This document shows, in pieces, positions 30,211 to 39,815 of a DNA stretch of 64,000 nt; the stretch's first letter is position 1, and each line of letters opens with the position of its first letter. The position numbers were made by a program, and so were the translations under genes. This DNA is from Pseudomonas sp. G34 (GTDB lineage: Bacteria; Pseudomonadota; Gammaproteobacteria; Pseudomonadales; Pseudomonadaceae): the NCBI RefSeq assembly GCF_031119625.1, contig NZ_JAVHZV010000030.1:248001-312000 (forward strand), in the 5' to 3' direction. A model generated the notes under the pieces. It was not told the DNA's origin and made no database searches. It was given only the letters and a program-made list of their open reading frames with translations.

Positions 30211-30517
30211 GGTGATCTCGCTCCCTTATCGGTATGTCCTGTGGGCATCGGGCGTTGACCGTTGTGCAACCTGTCGTCGCCGCGAAGCGGAAAGTTGGCT
30301 GGTCGCCTGTCGGCATTCCCTCCGGCCAAATGTCGCTGCGTACAGCGACGGCAAACGCAATCACGAATCGCTCCCTGAACGTGCAGCCGAGTCAGGACAC
30401 TAGCATGATTCCGATTGCAGTCCGACCTCTCATTTCGTCTCAGGTTATGCCTGCGCCAGTCACCCTTCAAGACGCTTGATGGCGAGCGCCGACAGGAGCG
30501 CCGCCGGTACTCGTTGC
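30211..30517. other. algQ-hemY intergenic region
   Basis: 307 bases with no supported gene. In PAO1 dsbH lies between algQ and hemY; no dsbH-like frame is seen here. It must contain the algQ promoter, but no clear consensus was found. A short stem GTCGCT/AGCGAC is at about 30330. Confidence 0.45.
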
Positions 30518-31780
30518 TCAGCCGCCGCTGGGCATACGCTGCGGCTCGGCAGCTAGCACCGCAACCTGACCACTGAGACGTCGGTCGAGCAGCCCCAGGC
30601 CTTCCTGGAACAAGCGGTTGCTGCGCTCCACTTCGCCCAGTTGCGCGAGCAGGCGCGCCAGCTCGGCACAGGTCTCGGGGTGGCGTTCCAGGGTCAGGCT
30701 GGCTTCGAAATAATCGCGCGCCTTGCCCCACAGCTGATTGTGCAGGCTCAGGCGCCCGAGGGTGAGCAGCAAGCCGGCATCATTGGGGTGCTGCTCGAGC
30801 CAGCCTTCTGCATTGCGCAGCTGCTTGGCCGAATCGCGACCCCGCAGGAGCCCATAAAGACGCGCCAGGCGGCCGTCGTATTCACGGTTCAACGCCTTGC
30901 TGAGCAGCTCTTCGGCACCGGGCTCAGCACCCAGCGCACGCAACCGGTCGGCATACACCGCGAGCAGCTCGGGCTCACCACGCAGGTTGGGCGACAGGCG
31001 CTCCCAGGCCTGCGCCAGGGACGGTAGCGCACCGTCGCCCGCCTCCTTGAAATCCAGGCCGAGCAGGTATTCACGCCAGGCGCGGCGCTCCAGCGCCATC
31101 AGTTCGGCCGGCGCCATGGCCTTTTCCTTGCGCAACACCGGCAGCAGCTTAAGTACCGCCTGCCAGTCGCCGCGGGTGGCGTAGAGCTGCTGCAGCTGGC
31201 GCAGCACCTGCGGGTTGTGCGGATGACGCTCGTGCATCACCTGCAGGGTTTCTTGGGCATTGTCGATTTCGCCGCGCGCCAGTTGCAACTCGGCGTGGGT
31301 CAGGGCGATGGCCAGCTCGGCATTCGGCTGGCGCTGCAGCGCCTCTTCCAGCAGGGCGTCGCTTTGTTCGTAATGCTCGAGATTGTGGGCCGCACGGGCG
31401 GCGCCCAGGTAGTGGATCAAGGGGCGCGACTCGTTGCGCGCGATGCGGCTCAGGTGCGTCTGCGCCTTGCTCCAGCGGCCTTCGATCAGTTCCTGAAAGC
31501 CGTGCTCGGAAGCGCTGCGCACCCGGCGCTCGCGGTGCAGCCGCGACCAGGGGTTGATCAGCCCGACCGAGGTCAGCAGCGCGCGAATCAGCAGGCGCAG
31601 CAGCCACAGCGCCAGAACGACCGCAACGATCAGCAGCACGAACGCCCACAACGTCGACTCGTAGCGAAACCCCTTGTAGGCGAACAGCACGTAGCCCTGG
31701 TGTTCGGAAACGGCCAGGCCCAGCAGCGCCAGCCCGCCGATCACCAGCACGGTGAGCAACAGCAGGTAAACGCGCTTCAT
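30518..31780 (-). CDS. hemY: HemY, TPR protein of the haem biosynthesis operon
   Basis: A 420-residue inner-membrane protein with two N-terminal membrane segments (about 4-24 and 42-68) and a cytoplasmic TPR array (about 90-400). This is the proteobacterial HemY of the hemCDXY operon, not the Bacillus protoporphyrinogen oxidase of the same name. The family is thought to coordinate late haem enzymes; direct function is unsettled. ATG overlaps the hemX stop by four bases. Confidence 0.92.
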   Translation of the reverse strand: MKRVYLLLLTVLVIGGLALLGLAVSEHQGYVLFAYKGFRYESTLWAFVLLIVAVVLALWLLRLLIRALLTSVGLINPWSRLHRERRVRSASEHGFQELIEGRWSKAQTHLSRIARNESRPLIHYLGAARAAHNLEHYEQSDALLEEALQRQPNAELAIALTHAELQLARGEIDNAQETLQVMHERHPHNPQVLRQLQQLYATRGDWQAVLKLLPVLRKEKAMAPAELMALERRAWREYLLGLDFKEAGDGALPSLAQAWERLSPNLRGEPELLAVYADRLRALGAEPGAEELLSKALNREYDGRLARLYGLLRGRDSAKQLRNAEGWLEQHPNDAGLLLTLGRLSLHNQLWGKARDYFEASLTLERHPETCAELARLLAQLGEVERSNRLFQEGLGLLDRRLSGQVAVLAAEPQRMPSGG

Positions 31781-32913
31781 GGGCGCTCCTCCCCAGCAGC
31801 TTCGCCGGGGGCATCCTTGAGGCGCTCACGCGCCGACTGCTTGTGCTCGATATAGGCCTGCACGGCGTTGAGCGATTCGCTGAGCTCGGGCGCCTTGACC
31901 TCGATGGGCTGGTCGACCAGCTCGCCAACCCGGGTGCGCAGGGCGCGGCTGTCCGGGTTGTCACGATTGAAGTTGGCGTCCAGCACCTCGGCAGCCTGCT
32001 GCAGTGCCTGCCGATAGACCTGGGTCTGCCCGTGCAAGGCGGCCCACTGCGCCTGTTCGAGCGCCAGGCTCAGTGCCAGGCGCACTTGGGTGAGGCTCTG
32101 CCCGGCCAGCAACGGGCGCACGTTCTGGTCGGCATTGAAATCGAGGCGGAAATACTCCGAGAGCTTGTGCAGGGCCTGGCCCCACCAGGTGCCAGGTTCG
32201 CTTTCGGCGGCCAGCTCGCCGAGCACGCCGCCGTCGGCAACGAACTTCGGATTGAGGGAATTGAGCTGCGCAGCTTGCTCGCGCAGCGCACCGAGCTGCA
32301 GGAACAACCCGGTGCGATCGGGATTGTCGGTGGCGCGCAGCGCCTCCAGGCTCTTCGCCAATTGTTCACGGGCAGCGAAGGCAGCCGGGTCATCCTGATC
32401 ACGGAGGATTTCATCGGCGGCCTGAACCAGCGCCGTGGCGCTGTTGATGTCCTGCAACGCGGACAGGCGCAGGCTGGCCAGGCGCAACAGGTGTTCGGCC
32501 TCGGCCAGGCGCCACTCCTGGCGGCTGGCACCCAGCACGGTTTCCAGGCGGCGATTGAGCAACTGCTGGTCACCCTGCAATTGCGTCACCAGTTGGCGGC
32601 GCTCTTCGAGCTCCTCCACGCTGGGCAGTTGCTCGAAGCGGCCATCGAGGCTATCGGTGCGCTGCACCAATGCCTGGGTCTGGCTGCGGGCCTGCTCGAG
32701 CTGGCCGGACTGTTGTTGTGCCTCACTCTGCAAGGCGCGCAATTGCCAGGCACTCCAGCCGCCGACGCCGACACCGATGGCGCCGACCAACAGGGCCACG
32801 GCGGCAATCGCCGAGCCGCGCGGCGCCGGTTTGGCCTCGGCAGCGGCTGGGGACGATTCGGGGGCGGTCTGCACAGGCTGATCCTGCTCTTTCGGGGGAG
32901 TCGCTTCGCTCAC
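31777..32913 (-). CDS. hemX: HemX, membrane-anchored haem operon protein
   Basis: 378 residues from GTG at 32913; AAAGGA lies about ten bases before, and longer in-frame starts would run deep into hemD. An acidic Pro/Glu-rich cytoplasmic N-terminus is followed by one membrane segment (about 35-52), a coiled coil (about 58-110) and a long C-terminal region with conserved AEHLLRLASLRL. Despite the old annotation as uroporphyrinogen-III methyltransferase, no SAM-binding motif is visible; a structural or scaffold role is more likely. Confidence 0.9.
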   Translation of the reverse strand: MSEATPPKEQDQPVQTAPESSPAAAEAKPAPRGSAIAAVALLVGAIGVGVGGWSAWQLRALQSEAQQQSGQLEQARSQTQALVQRTDSLDGRFEQLPSVEELEERRQLVTQLQGDQQLLNRRLETVLGASRQEWRLAEAEHLLRLASLRLSALQDINSATALVQAADEILRDQDDPAAFAAREQLAKSLEALRATDNPDRTGLFLQLGALREQAAQLNSLNPKFVADGGVLGELAAESEPGTWWGQALHKLSEYFRLDFNADQNVRPLLAGQSLTQVRLALSLALEQAQWAALHGQTQVYRQALQQAAEVLDANFNRDNPDSRALRTRVGELVDQPIEVKAPELSESLNAVQAYIEHKQSARERLKDAPGEAAGEERP

Positions 32914-32929
32914 GTATCCATCCTTTGCT

Positions 32930-33703
32930 TCAAGAGTCGGGCGAAGCCTGCGCACGCAAGGCCGCCAACAACGCCGCGGTGTCGGCACCACGGCAATCCA
33001 CAACATCAACCGCACCGAGCGCGCGGGCCATCTCGGCGACACGCGGGCTGGGCACGAACAAGGGTAGCTGCGCCAGCGTGGGCCAGTCATCCGCCGCCAG
33101 TTGCTGCAGATGCGTCAGGCCCTGCCCACTGCTGACCACCAGCCCATTCAAGCGTTCCACCTGTATCAGTTCCTGCAGCGTACCGGGCGGGTAGGCGGGC
33201 AGTACCCGGCGATAGACCGGCAGATAATCCACCTCGACGCCTTGCGCACGCAAGCGCTCGGCCAGCAAGGTGCGGCCATCCTCGCCGCGAATGATCAGCA
33301 CCCGGGGAAACATCGCCTCCTCCAGCGCCGCCTGCAGTTCGGGCAGTTCCAGCAAGGCTTCGCTGTCGTCGCCGCCGCGCGGCCAGAACACCGTCAGGCC
33401 GTAGTCGGCAAGGATCTGCCCGGTACCGGCGCCAACGCTGAACCAGGGCTGCTCGGCAAGCGGCTGCGGCCAGTAGCGATCCAGCAACTCGAGGCCGAAG
33501 CGGGCGGCGGGTTTGCTCACCACGATCACCGCCGTGTAGCGGTGCAGCTCGCAGATGGTGGCGCTGTGCTGAGGCGCTTCAGGCAGTTGCTCGATACCCA
33601 GCAGGGGCAGGCAGGCACTCTGGATACCTTGGCCCGCGAGCGATTGGGCCAGCGCCTGGCACTCCTGCTCGGGGCGGGTCAGCAGCAGGCGCCAGCCCGT
33701 CAC
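32930..33703 (-). CDS. hemD: uroporphyrinogen-III synthase
   Basis: Closes and inverts hydroxymethylbilane to uroporphyrinogen III. 257 residues with two Rossmann-like lobes; LLTRPEQEC at the N-terminus and VVVSSGQ-type C-terminal lobe segments fit the family, which is otherwise poorly conserved. Starts with GTG overlapping the hemC stop (GTGA). Confidence 0.93.
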   Translation of the reverse strand: MTGWRLLLTRPEQECQALAQSLAGQGIQSACLPLLGIEQLPEAPQHSATICELHRYTAVIVVSKPAARFGLELLDRYWPQPLAEQPWFSVGAGTGQILADYGLTVFWPRGGDDSEALLELPELQAALEEAMFPRVLIIRGEDGRTLLAERLRAQGVEVDYLPVYRRVLPAYPPGTLQELIQVERLNGLVVSSGQGLTHLQQLAADDWPTLAQLPLFVPSPRVAEMARALGAVDVVDCRGADTAALLAALRAQASPDS

Positions 33704-34638
33704 GGGGCAGTGGCCTCACCGTAGATGGCCGCGAGGATCTCGCCGGCGCCCTGGGCCAGCAGTGCTTCGGCGACCTCGATGCCAAGGCGCTCGGCGTCAT
33801 CGGCCGCGCCGCGCTGTTCGGCGCGCAGCAGGCGGCTGCCATCCGGCTCGCCGACCAGACCACGCAGCCACAGCTGCTCACCTTCGAGAATCGCGTAACA
33901 GGCGATGGGCACCTGACAACCGCCATTGAGGCGCTTGTTCATGGCACGCTCGGCCGTCACGCGCAGCGCAGTCTCGGAATGGTTGAGCGGCGCCAGCAGT
34001 TGTTGCAGTTCGGTATCGCCAACCCGGCATTCGATACCGACGGCGCCCTGGCCGCCCGCCGGCAGGCTGTGCTCGACAGCGATGGAGTCGCGGATGCGAT
34101 CCTCGAAGCCCAGGCGAATCAACCCCGCGGCAGCAAGGATGATGGCGTCGTACTCGCCGGCATCCAGCTTGGCCAGGCGGGTGTTGACGTTGCCGCGCAG
34201 GAAATGGATTTTCAGATCCGGCCGGCGGGCCAACAGCTGGGCCTGGCGGCGCAGGCTGGAGGTGCCGACCACACTGCCGGCCGGCAGCGTGTCGAGACGC
34301 TCATGGCCGTTGGAAACGAAGGCATCGCGCGGGTCTTCGCGCTCGCAGATGCAGAACAGGCCAAGGCCCGCGGGGAAGTCCATCGGCACATCCTTCATGG
34401 AATGCACGGCGATGTCGGCCTGGTCTTCCAGCAGTGCGGTTTCCAGCTCCTTGACGAACAGGCCCTTGCCGCCGATCTTGGCCAATGGCGCATCGAGCAG
34501 CTTGTCGCCCTTGCTGACCATCGGCACCAGGCTCACCTGCAAGCCGGGGTGTGCCGCTTCAAGACGGGCCTTGACGTGTTCGGCCTGCCACAGGGCCAGG
34601 GCACTCTTGCGGGTGGCGATGCGAATTTCGCGGGGCAT
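33700..34638 (-). CDS. hemC: porphobilinogen deaminase (hydroxymethylbilane synthase)
   Basis: Joins four porphobilinogens to hydroxymethylbilane. 312 residues; the dipyrromethane cofactor attaches to Cys241 in NGGCQVP, and KGLFVKELE, HSMKDVP and GTSSLRRQAQ are the substrate and catalytic segments. First gene of hemCDXY, 100 bases downstream of algR on the same strand. Confidence 0.97.
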   Translation of the reverse strand: MPREIRIATRKSALALWQAEHVKARLEAAHPGLQVSLVPMVSKGDKLLDAPLAKIGGKGLFVKELETALLEDQADIAVHSMKDVPMDFPAGLGLFCICEREDPRDAFVSNGHERLDTLPAGSVVGTSSLRRQAQLLARRPDLKIHFLRGNVNTRLAKLDAGEYDAIILAAAGLIRLGFEDRIRDSIAVEHSLPAGGQGAVGIECRVGDTELQQLLAPLNHSETALRVTAERAMNKRLNGGCQVPIACYAILEGEQLWLRGLVGEPDGSRLLRAEQRGAADDAERLGIEVAEALLAQGAGEILAAIYGEATAP

Positions 34639-34738
34639 GTGAACGTTCCAGAAAACCAGTTGCCGCGAATCATAACAGGCTCATGGGCCGCCTACCCGAA
34701 GCCGGCTGCGACCCTTCGCCCTACTCACGGCGCGGCGA

Positions 34739-35485
34739 CTAGATATGGTTCATCAGCTTGCGCACACCCGCCACATGACGGCGACTGACCACCAGGGCAT
34801 CGCCATTGAGCCCTCGCAGATACAGTTGGAAGTGGCCCAGCGGGGTGCGCTGCAGGCGCTCGATGCGCTCGCGCGCCACCAGGGCATTGCGGTGGATACG
34901 CACGAAGCGATCACCGAACTCATCCTCGAGGGCCTTGAGCGGCTCGTCGAGCAGTACCTCGCCACCGTCGTGACGCAGGGTCACGTATTTATGATCGGCG
35001 ATGAAATAGATCACGTCGTCCAGGGGAATCAGCTCGATGCCCTTGCGAGTCCGCGCGCTGATATGACTGCGCGGGCCAACGCCACTTTCCGCTGCCGGCC
35101 GGGTCAGCGCGGCCAGTTGCACGCGATTGAGACGCTCGGCTTTCTTCAGCGCGTCCTCGAGGTGTTCAGGGCGCACGGGCTTGACCAGATAGCCCACCGC
35201 GCTGACCTGGAACGCCTCCACCGCGAACTCGTCGTGGGCGGTGCAGAAGATCACCGCTGGCGGCGCATCGCGCTCGCAGAGCTTGGCAGCGGCCTGCAGG
35301 CCATCGAGGCCTGGCATGCGGATATCGAGCAACACGACGTCGGGCTTGAGGCTCTCGACGAGCGCCAAGGCCTCCTCGCCATTGCTCGCAGAGGGCTCGA
35401 CCACATGATAGCCATCCAGCGCGGCCACCATTCGGCTCAGGCGCTCACGGGCGAGGGGTTCGTCATCAACGATCAAGACATTCAT
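34739..35485 (-). CDS. algR: response regulator AlgR
   Basis: LytTR-type response regulator controlling alginate, type IV pilus (fimU operon) and virulence genes in P. aeruginosa. 248 residues from ATG at 35485. The receiver domain (about 1-120) has the phospho-acceptor Asp54 in VVLLDIRMPG and Lys in YLVKPV; the LytTR DNA-binding domain is at about 140-245. The ATG overlaps the fimS stop by four bases. Confidence 0.96.
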   Translation of the reverse strand: MNVLIVDDEPLARERLSRMVAALDGYHVVEPSASNGEEALALVESLKPDVVLLDIRMPGLDGLQAAAKLCERDAPPAVIFCTAHDEFAVEAFQVSAVGYLVKPVRPEHLEDALKKAERLNRVQLAALTRPAAESGVGPRSHISARTRKGIELIPLDDVIYFIADHKYVTLRHDGGEVLLDEPLKALEDEFGDRFVRIHRNALVARERIERLQRTPLGHFQLYLRGLNGDALVVSRRHVAGVRKLMNHI

Positions 35486-36558
35486 AATGATCTGGCTTCC
35501 TGCATGGGTCTTGCACATGGGTAGCGTAGACGGGTGTAGTGAAGGCCATCACGGCGCTCCACGCTGAGATTGGCCTGCGGGCCGAAAATCGCCGCAAGCC
35601 GTGCATCGATGTTGGCCAGTGCCTGGTGCGTGCCGCGCGAGGCCATGGGCGCGCCGCCTTCCTCATAGGGATTGCAGACGCTGAGATGGAATACACCATC
35701 GTTGTATGTGGCTGATATCTGCACCAGTCCCCCCTCGATACGTGGCTGGATACCGTAGATCAGAGCGTTCTCCAGCAAAGGCTGCAGCGTCAGCTGGGGA
35801 ATCGGCAGGTCAGCAGGCACATCGTCGACATCCCACTGCAACTGTAGCCGTTCGCCAAGCCGGTATTGCTCGATCGACAGGTACCGCCGTGCCAGTTCCA
35901 GTTCCTCGCTCCAACTGACGAGGCTACCGGGCTTGGCCAGGCTTGCCCGGAACAGGTCGGAGAGATCCAGCACCGCCTGTTCCGCCCTGGCAGAATCTGT
36001 GACAACCAGGCTCGCGATGCTGTTCAAACTGTTGAACAGGAAGTGCGGGCGGATACGTGCCTGCAGCGATTCGATGCGCGCGCGCAGCTCGGCCTGCTCC
36101 TGACGCCGCCACTGGCTCTGCAGATAGAAATAGCGCAGCAGCAGCGCCGACATGATCAGGCTGATCAGCGCATGGCGCAGGTACAGGTTGACCTCGCCCT
36201 CGTGGGGCAGCGGGCCACCCAGGTCGTAGTAGTCGGCCACCGCCGTGCAGCCCAGGGTCAGCCCCACCACCAGGGCGCAGCAGGCCGCGCCCGCCCACAT
36301 CGCCGGCAGCCGCGCGAGCAGCGGCCGCAGGCGGCACAGCAGCGCCGACGAGAGCAGCACGATCCACTGCACGAACAGCGAGGTCAGCGCCAGGCGTACC
36401 CAGTCGAAACCGGGCAGCATCGGCTCGGCGAGCACCAGTACCAGCACCAGCAGTTCGGCGAGCAGCACGGTGCTGAGCAGCGCTTCGGGCTGGCACAGTT
36501 CGGGCACGAAGAAATCGTTCGGCGCCGCAGGGGTCGAGGTCTTGCGTTGGTCGTTCAT
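35482..36558 (-). CDS. fimS: sensor kinase FimS (AlgZ)
   Basis: Membrane histidine kinase partner of AlgR, 358 residues from ATG at 36558; conservation begins at NDFFVPELCQPE. Hydrophobic helices occupy about 25-145. The LytS-type HisKA segment IRPHFLFNSLNS has His172, followed by the HATPase lobe with the N-box PLLENALIYGIQP. The Shine-Dalgarno is weak, and longer in-frame starts exist upstream but are not conserved. Works with AlgR and type IV pili. Confidence 0.93.
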   Translation of the reverse strand: MNDQRKTSTPAAPNDFFVPELCQPEALLSTVLLAELLVLVLVLAEPMLPGFDWVRLALTSLFVQWIVLLSSALLCRLRPLLARLPAMWAGAACCALVVGLTLGCTAVADYYDLGGPLPHEGEVNLYLRHALISLIMSALLLRYFYLQSQWRRQEQAELRARIESLQARIRPHFLFNSLNSIASLVVTDSARAEQAVLDLSDLFRASLAKPGSLVSWSEELELARRYLSIEQYRLGERLQLQWDVDDVPADLPIPQLTLQPLLENALIYGIQPRIEGGLVQISATYNDGVFHLSVCNPYEEGGAPMASRGTHQALANIDARLAAIFGPQANLSVERRDGLHYTRLRYPCARPMQEARSL

Positions 36559-36700
36559 CGCTGCAGTTTCGGCGGGCGCTGCGCAACCAGCAAGAGAGGC
36601 CATGGCGCACAGGCGAAATAAGCCGCGCAAACCCATGGCCAAGGGGTGAAACTGTGACCCAGGCGACACTCGCACCGGCCGCTGCGCAGGGTGCCGGGTC

Positions 36701-36709
36701 TGTTATCAT
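36701..36709 (+). promoter_or_regulatory. possible extended -10 of argH
   Basis: TGTTATCAT, an extended -10 pattern, ends 68 bases before the argH ATG; the -35 region is poor. Confidence 0.35.
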
Positions 36710-36777
36710 CGGCACACTTTTCCGCCATGACGGGCCGCCTTGCCCCGTCCGAATACGCCTACAGCCGAGTCCTATTC

Positions 36778-38172
36778 ATGAGCCAAGAGAAAACCAACCA
36801 GTCCTGGGGCGGCCGCTTCAGCGAGCCCGTCGACGCCTTCGTCGCCCGCTTCACTGCCTCGGTGGAATTCGACAAGCGCCTGTACCGCCACGACATCATG
36901 GGCTCCATCGCCCATGCCAGCATGCTGGCCAAGGTCGGTGTGCTCACCGATGCTGAGCGCGACGCGATCATCGACGGCCTCACGCAGATCCAGAGCGAGA
37001 TCGAAGCCGGTCAATTCGACTGGCGTGTCGACCTCGAAGACGTGCACATGAACATCGAGGCACGCCTGACCGACCGCATCGGCGTAACCGGCAAGAAGCT
37101 GCACACCGGCCGCTCGCGCAACGACCAGGTGGCCACCGACATCCGCCTGTGGCTGCGTGACGAGATCGACCTGATCCTCGCCGAGATCACCCGCCTGCAG
37201 CAGGGCCTACTGGAGCAGGCCGAGCGTGAAGCCGAGACCATCATGCCCGGTTTCACCCACCTGCAGACCGCCCAGCCGGTGACCTTCGGGCATCACCTGC
37301 TGGCCTGGTTCGAGATGCTCAGCCGCGACCATGAGCGCCTGGTCGACTGTCGCAAGCGCACCAACCGCATGCCCCTGGGCAGCGCTGCACTGGCCGGCAC
37401 CACCTACCCGATCCAGCGTGAAATCACCGCCGAGCTGCTGGGCTTCGACGCGGTGGGCGGCAACTCCCTGGACGGCGTGTCGGATCGCGACTTCGCCATC
37501 GAATTCTGCGCCGCCGCCTCCATCGCCATGATGCACCTGTCGCGCTTCTCCGAAGAGCTGGTGCTATGGACCAGCGCGCAGTTCCAGTTCATCGACCTGC
37601 CGGATCGTTTCTGCACCGGCAGCTCGATCATGCCGCAGAAGAAGAACCCCGACGTGCCCGAGCTGGTACGTGGCAAGACCGGCCGCGTGTTCGGCGCCCT
37701 GACCGGCCTGCTGACCCTGATGAAAGGCCAGCCGCTGGCCTACAACAAGGACAACCAGGAAGACAAGGAACCGCTGTTCGACGCCGCCGATACGCTGCGC
37801 GATTCGCTGCGCGCCTTCGCCGACATGATTCCGGCGCTCAAGCCCAAGCACGCGATCATGCGTGAAGCGGCGCTGCGCGGCTTCTCCACCGCCACCGACC
37901 TGGCTGACTACCTGGTGCGCAAGGGCCTGCCGTTCCGTGACTGCCACGAGATCGTCGGCCACGCGGTGAAATACGGCGTGGACAGCGGCAAGGACCTGGC
38001 CGAGATGAGCCTCGACGAACTGCGCCAGTTCAGCGAGCAGATCGAGCAGGATGTGTTCGCCGTGCTGACCCTGGAAGGCTCGGTGAATGCCCGCAACCAT
38101 ATCGGCGGCACCGCACCGGCTCAGGTGCGTGCGGCGGTGGCTCGCGGTCGGGAGCTGCTGGCTGGCCGCTAA
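36778..38172 (+). CDS. argH: argininosuccinate lyase
   Basis: Last step of arginine synthesis: argininosuccinate to arginine and fumarate. 464 residues from ATG at 36778. Fumarase/aspartase superfamily signature GSSIMPQKKNP with the mobile catalytic Ser is present, as are HTGRSRNDQVATD and THLQTAQPVT. Divergent from fimS/algR, the arrangement of other pseudomonads. Confidence 0.97.
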   Translation: MSQEKTNQSWGGRFSEPVDAFVARFTASVEFDKRLYRHDIMGSIAHASMLAKVGVLTDAERDAIIDGLTQIQSEIEAGQFDWRVDLEDVHMNIEARLTDRIGVTGKKLHTGRSRNDQVATDIRLWLRDEIDLILAEITRLQQGLLEQAEREAETIMPGFTHLQTAQPVTFGHHLLAWFEMLSRDHERLVDCRKRTNRMPLGSAALAGTTYPIQREITAELLGFDAVGGNSLDGVSDRDFAIEFCAAASIAMMHLSRFSEELVLWTSAQFQFIDLPDRFCTGSSIMPQKKNPDVPELVRGKTGRVFGALTGLLTLMKGQPLAYNKDNQEDKEPLFDAADTLRDSLRAFADMIPALKPKHAIMREAALRGFSTATDLADYLVRKGLPFRDCHEIVGHAVKYGVDSGKDLAEMSLDELRQFSEQIEQDVFAVLTLEGSVNARNHIGGTAPAQVRAAVARGRELLAGR

Positions 38173-38207
38173 GTACGCCTCGGCGAGACACGGGAAAAGG
38201 AGTTCCC

Positions 38208-38423
38208 ATGCCCGAATTGCTGCTGCGCGGCTTGGCGCTATTTGCCGAGTTCGCGCTTGAAATCCTCATCGGCTACGTCTTCTACACCAGCGGTTGGCTG
38301 GCACTCAGGCTGCTGACCCTGGGCCGCTACCCGAACCTGCCGTTACGCATAGATGACCCAATGGGTACGCGCAGCGCCTGGGTCGCGGCTTTCGGCTTGT
38401 TTGCCTGGTCGGCCTGCCCCTGA
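38208..38423 (+). CDS. small conserved membrane protein
   Basis: 71 residues with a clear AAAAGGAG Shine-Dalgarno. One or two hydrophobic stretches (about 8-38 and 57-70) around a short polar loop suggest an inner-membrane protein. No family recognised. It is 35 bases after argH and may be co-transcribed with it. Confidence 0.55.
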   Translation: MPELLLRGLALFAEFALEILIGYVFYTSGWLALRLLTLGRYPNLPLRIDDPMGTRSAWVAAFGLFAWSACP

Positions 38424-38467
38424 CGTGGCTCGTCACTTATAGCTGAACACTGCCAAGAGACATCTGC

Positions 38468-38947
38468 ATGCTCTTAACCATCCGCCCTGCCGTACGCGAA
38501 GACGCCGCCCTGATCCTGCGTTTCATCACCGACCTGGCCATCTACGAGAAGGCCGAGCACGAGGTGAAGACCGATGTCGCCGGCATCGAGAGCAGCCTGT
38601 TCGCCGAGGGCGGCACCGCCCATGGCCTGATCTGCGAACTGGATGGCGAGCCGATCGGCTACGCGGTGTATTTCTTCAACTACTCGACCTGGCTGGGCAA
38701 GCACGGCCTGTACCTGGAAGACCTCTATGTCACCCCGCAGCAACGCGGCGTCGGCGCCGGCAAGGCGCTGCTGCGCCACCTGGCCAAGCTGGCGGTAGCG
38801 CGCGGTTGCGGGCGCTTCGAGTGGTCGGTACTGGACTGGAACACCCCGGCCATCGAGTTCTACGAATCGATCGGCGCCAAGCCACAGAACGAGTGGATCG
38901 GCTACCGCCTGACCGGCGAAGCCCTGACGAGCTTCGCCGCCGGCTGA
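38468..38947 (+). CDS. GNAT N-acetyltransferase, SSAT-like
   Basis: 159 residues, GNAT fold. The N-terminus IRPAVREDAALILRFITDLA and IYEKAE resemble spermidine/thialysine acetyltransferases; the acetyl-CoA loop is QQRGVGAGKALL, and the C-terminal WNTPAIEFYESIGA is typical. It probably acetylates a small amine, but the substrate is not readable. The stop abuts the convergent GST stop. Confidence 0.85.
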   Translation: MLLTIRPAVREDAALILRFITDLAIYEKAEHEVKTDVAGIESSLFAEGGTAHGLICELDGEPIGYAVYFFNYSTWLGKHGLYLEDLYVTPQQRGVGAGKALLRHLAKLAVARGCGRFEWSVLDWNTPAIEFYESIGAKPQNEWIGYRLTGEALTSFAAG

Positions 38948-39613
38948 TCAGTTGCCGAAGCGCGCCTTCATGTGGGCCAGGAACGGCTCCATCAGCGCCT
39001 CCTTGTCGGCCGCGATGCGCTGCACATTGGGGTTCGCGGCGAAATGCTCGAGTAGCGCCTTGGCTTTTGGGAAATCGCCCAGCAGGTCGATGGCGAACAC
39101 CTTGTGCGCCACGGCAGCGGCGAGATCGAGGCTGTACAGGAAATACAGGTCGGCCAGGCTCAGGCTATCGCCCGCCACATAGGGCGAGAACCTGCCCAGG
39201 CGCTTGAGCGAGTCGATACCGGCCAACAGCTCCTCACGGCTCTTGGCCTGAATCGCCGGGTCGACCTGCAGGCCGAAGAACGCCTGGGCATAGCAGGCGC
39301 GGGCCGGCAGCTCGATGTACAGCTCGATGTGCTTGGCCAGTTCACGCACCCGCGCCTGCTCGTAGGCGCCACTGGGCAGCAGCGCCGGCCCCTGGCCGAG
39401 CGCCTCGAGGTATTCGAGAATCGCCGACGTCTCGCTGATGTAGCCGTGCTCGCACTGCAGCACCGGCACCTTGCCACGCGGGCTGATCGCCAGAAAGGCC
39501 TCGTCGCGGGAGCTGAAAACCTGCACTTCCTCGAACGGCAGGCCCTTTTCCAGCAGGGCGAATTTGACCATGTTGTAATAGTTGCTGACGCCGAAGCCAT
39601 GGAGCCTGAGCAT
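38948..39613 (-). CDS. glutathione S-transferase family protein
   Basis: 221 residues from ATG at 39613 with GAGGGG upstream. An N-terminal thioredoxin-like domain (MLRLHGFGVSNYYNMVKF to about 75, with SETSAILEYLE for glutathione binding) is followed by an all-helical C-terminal domain (about 90-215). Class not assignable; substrate unknown. Confidence 0.85.
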   Translation of the reverse strand: MLRLHGFGVSNYYNMVKFALLEKGLPFEEVQVFSSRDEAFLAISPRGKVPVLQCEHGYISETSAILEYLEALGQGPALLPSGAYEQARVRELAKHIELYIELPARACYAQAFFGLQVDPAIQAKSREELLAGIDSLKRLGRFSPYVAGDSLSLADLYFLYSLDLAAAVAHKVFAIDLLGDFPKAKALLEHFAANPNVQRIAADKEALMEPFLAHMKARFGN

Positions 39614-39815
39614 GGATTTTCCCCTCTGATAGGCAGGCCGGGCTATCGGCCAGAGGCTACACGCTAGCGGCATTCGCCCGGCCTCGCCAGGGGCATTTCG
39701 GACAACTGGCCGCAGCCCGTGGCGGCTGCTACCCTGCGCCCGCCCGGCGCCTCGGGTTGCGCCTGGCAGGCGCGAACGGCCGGGCATTTGCCAACCCACG
39801 GAATGGAGTTACCCC

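Noticed and set aside
30330..30347. Short GTCGCT/AGCGAC stem between algQ and hemY as a regulatory RNA
   Set aside because: Six-base stem only, no terminator tail and no promoter; not distinguishable from chance.
36559..36675. Longer FimS N-terminus
   Set aside because: The extra residues are not like known FimS; conservation begins after ATG 36558.
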